Shown piece after piece: positions 6,009 to 7,956 of a stretch of 7,956 nt of DNA. Each line of letters opens with the position of its first letter. Position 1 is the stretch's first letter. This DNA comes from Halobacteriales archaeon (lineage in GTDB: Archaea > Halobacteriota > Halobacteria > Halobacteriales > Hikarchaeaceae). Below the pieces are notes generated by a model. That model worked only from the letters and a program-made list of their open reading frames with translations. It made no database searches and was not told where the DNA came from. Both the position numbers and the translations under genes were made by a program. The stretch spans positions 1-7,956 of the forward strand of contig JAPYRM010000035.1 of the NCBI GenBank assembly GCA_029941175.1. Reading direction: 5' to 3'.

Positions 6009-6769
6009 TGGACTTGGAGAATAGAATAGCAATTGTGACGGGTGGTGCTTCGGGGATAGGCAGAAGTATAGCTTTAAAGCTAGCCACACAAGGTGCAAAA
6101 ATTTCTATTGGGGATGTTCAAGGACTACCGAGAGAAGGTGGGAAAAAAACTGAAGAGATTATTAAAGAGAGAGGAGGAGAAGCTATTTTCACAAAAATAG
6201 ACATATCAAAAGATAGTCAAGTTGAAAAGTTAATAGAAAAAACGGTTAGATCATTTGGAGGGATAGACATATTGGTGAATAATGCGGCTGCAGATCAATC
6301 TGCAGGCACTATAGAGGAAATGAGTATCGAGGAGTGGGAAAGGGTTATAGGAACTAATCTGACAGGAATGTTTTTGTGTACTAAATATGCAATCCCCCAT
6401 CTCAAACAATCGAAAGGTTCCCGGATCATCAATATAGCATCTCAGTTAGGGTTGGTGGGGTATAAGAATAGACCCGCTTATTGTGCATCGAAGGGAGGGG
6501 TAATCAATTTTTCAAAACAACTTGCGGTAGAATATGCGAGCATTCCAATATTAGTTAATTCTGTGTGCCCAGGTTTGATTCAGACCCATCGAACAAAGAG
6601 GGTTTTTGAAAATGAAAGCATAAAACAAAGATTGGAATTAGAAACTCCACTTCCATACTTTGGAAATCCGGAGGATGTGGCAGAGGTAGTTGCGTTCCTT
6701 GCATCGGACAGATCCAGATACATCACAGGCACAGATATTGTAGTAGATGGAGGATATACAGCGAAGTGA
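6005..6769 (+). CDS. Short-chain dehydrogenase/reductase (FabG-like)
   Basis: This is a classical SDR of 254 residues, an NAD(P)-dependent oxidoreductase. The cofactor loop TGGASGIG (12-19), an acidic residue at Asp37 after the second strand (which favours NAD over NADP), NNAA (92-95), Asn118, and the catalytic Ser146, Tyr159 and Lys163 (YCASK) are all intact. The C-terminus ITGTDIVVDGGY (240-251) is typical. Motifs resemble 3-oxoacyl-ACP reductase and sugar or secondary-alcohol dehydrogenases, and the substrate cannot be assigned. Its ATG overlaps the coxD stop by four bases and follows GGATCGGGG, so translation is likely coupled. A second ATG follows immediately at 6008. Its position between CoxD and CoxE, genes that normally adjoin, is unusual and suggests a role tied to the same enzyme system. 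Confidence 0.92.
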   Translation: MMDLENRIAIVTGGASGIGRSIALKLATQGAKISIGDVQGLPREGGKKTEEIIKERGGEAIFTKIDISKDSQVEKLIEKTVRSFGGIDILVNNAAADQSAGTIEEMSIEEWERVIGTNLTGMFLCTKYAIPHLKQSKGSRIINIASQLGLVGYKNRPAYCASKGGVINFSKQLAVEYASIPILVNSVCPGLIQTHRTKRVFENESIKQRLELETPLPYFGNPEDVAEVVAFLASDRSRYITGTDIVVDGGYTAK

Positions 6770-6770
6770 T

Positions 6771-7956
6771 ATGATAACATTTGATCAAAAGAAAAGGTCA
6801 TATACTGAAACATTAGTTCAATTTTGTCGAGCTCTGAGAAATTCTGGAATGAGGATTTCGGTTGATGAATCTATTTCTGCGGCAACTGCATTGGAAGAAG
6901 TAGACCCCACAAATAGGGATCAATTCTACTATGCACTATATACTAGCTTGATAGATAGTCCAGAAGAAAAACACCAATTTGACGAGCTGTTCAATTACTA
7001 TTGGGAAGAAACGTGGAGAGAAGGATTAAAGGACGAAAATGAGAGAATAAAAGAAGATGTGGAAAGTAGAGCAGGGTCCAAAAAAGAAAAACTATTAGAG
7101 GTTGATGTGAAGAAGCCATTGGAAGCATCGATGTTGGATAAAAATGAAGGGATTGGGAATTCAGAAAGACAAGATAAAAATCTTGTTTCGTCCGGGGCTG
7201 GAGAGAATAAACAGGACAGGATTGGAACAAATGAAACGGATAGTGTATTTTTTGAAGGGGGATTGGAAGAAAAAGCTCAAGTGGTGGAGAGCTCGTTCGA
7301 GGAGTTTGGGTCTAAACAGATAGTATTTTGTGTGGGAGAAATAGGGGATAAAATAGGAACATTAAGAGGCTATGAATCAATCAGAGATAAAAATGGTTTG
7401 ATCGATTTGAGGCGATCGAGAGACATCATTAAAGAACTTCCTCCAAATAAGCTTCATAAGATAGATAAAGACAAGTCGTTGGTTAAAATGACAATGTTTA
7501 TTGATGTGAGTAGATCGATGATTAGAAATATCGACCAAGAATTTTTGTTCAAATTTGTATTTGAATGCGTACGTCAGTATACAGAAGTCAGAGTGTTCTT
7601 TTTTGATACAGATATAACAGAAGTGACGGAGTATTTTCAGACCCCCAGTCTCAAAAATTCAATGGAAGAAATGGAGCGTGCTAGGACAAAATGGGGGTCT
7701 GGGACGCGGATAGGAGAATGCATAGATAAGATTCTTTTAAGAGATCCTTTTATAGTTGATCGGGATACAGCGGTAATAATAATAAGTGATGGTTGGGATG
7801 CCGGAGATCTATATGTCCTATCTAAGCGGATGGCAGATATAAAGAGAAAAAGTAATATTTCAATTTGGCTAAACCCACCGGCAAGTTCGGATAATTATGA
7901 GCCAGAAGTTAGAGGGATGAAAACTGCACTCCCCTATATTGATTATTTTTTTGGGT
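6771..7956 (+). CDS. coxE: CoxE-type VWA domain protein (3' end outside window)
   Basis: The frame runs from the ATG one base after the SDR stop to the window end, 395 codons without a stop. The N-terminal helical part (about 1-85) begins ETLVQFCRALRNSGM (13-27), typical of CoxE. A charged, low-complexity linker follows (about 86-190), then IDLRRSRDII (211-220) and a VWA domain with a complete metal-binding MIDAS: DVSRS (245-249), Thr312 in WGSGTRIG (308-315) and Asp340 in ISDGWDAGD (338-346). SIWLNPP (364-370), YEPEVRGMKTALPYID (376-391) and the final FFG match the C-terminal CoxE signature, so probably only a short tail is missing. CoxE works with the CoxD ATPase in maturing molybdenum hydroxylases such as CO dehydrogenase. 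No Shine-Dalgarno motif with good spacing is present; GGAGG lies 17 bases upstream, too far. Confidence 0.9.
   Translation, partial: MITFDQKKRSYTETLVQFCRALRNSGMRISVDESISAATALEEVDPTNRDQFYYALYTSLIDSPEEKHQFDELFNYYWEETWREGLKDENERIKEDVESRAGSKKEKLLEVDVKKPLEASMLDKNEGIGNSERQDKNLVSSGAGENKQDRIGTNETDSVFFEGGLEEKAQVVESSFEEFGSKQIVFCVGEIGDKIGTLRGYESIRDKNGLIDLRRSRDIIKELPPNKLHKIDKDKSLVKMTMFIDVSRSMIRNIDQEFLFKFVFECVRQYTEVRVFFFDTDITEVTEYFQTPSLKNSMEEMERARTKWGSGTRIGECIDKILLRDPFIVDRDTAVIIISDGWDAGDLYVLSKRMADIKRKSNISIWLNPPASSDNYEPEVRGMKTALPYIDYFFG

Noticed and set aside
6991..7230. Open frame on the minus strand inside coxE
   Set aside because: It lies opposite the Lys/Glu-rich linker, whose complement is naturally Phe/Leu/Ser-rich and stop-poor. 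It has no family resemblance or start context.

Overview
The window is an AT-rich, gene-dense stretch that most likely comes from an archaeon. The strongest evidence is a Trm5-type tRNA(G37) methyltransferase, a stand-alone 3,4-dihydroxy-2-butanone-4-phosphate synthase with the archaeal 'ENETD' variant of its acidic loop, and a CTP-type (MJ0056-like) riboflavin kinase. Start sites often lack Shine-Dalgarno sequences and have TATA-like elements about 26 bases upstream, as expected for leaderless or short-leader archaeal transcripts. The mix with bacterial-looking metabolic genes (LLM flavin oxidoreductase, PuuE-like deacetylase, CoxD/CoxE) would suit an aerobic, possibly marine, mesophilic archaeon. 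The lineage cannot be fixed from the sequence alone.

Layout. Positions 1-1050 (minus strand) hold trm5 and possibly the first codons of a downstream gene that leaves the window. A divergent intergenic region separates trm5 from a small VOC-fold protein (1146-1523, plus). That gene runs tail to tail, two bases apart, into an LLM-class flavin/F420-dependent oxidoreductase (1526-2515, minus). The oxidoreductase is divergent from a PuuE/allantoinase-like polysaccharide deacetylase (2577-3431, plus). After a 42-base gap containing a plausible promoter and inverted repeat comes a tight plus-strand run: ribB, a riboflavin kinase fused to a HAD phosphatase, a CoxD/MoxR-type AAA+ ATPase, a short-chain dehydrogenase, and a CoxE-type VWA protein cut by the window end. 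Junctions in that run are +2, +7, -4 and +1 bases, so it reads as one operon. No gap without a gene exceeds 100 bases.

How the genes may fit together. ribB and the RibK-HAD protein cover the entry and exit of flavin synthesis. The HAD domain may be the pyrimidine phosphatase of the pathway or an FMN phosphatase. CoxD and CoxE are the AAA+/VWA pair that matures the active site of molybdenum hydroxylases such as CO dehydrogenase, which are also flavoenzymes. The operon therefore may couple flavin supply to maturation of a molybdo-flavoprotein encoded outside the window. The RibK-HAD fusion and its placement directly before CoxD-SDR-CoxE are the most unusual features. No tRNA, rRNA, CRISPR array, insertion sequence or clear hairpin terminator was seen.
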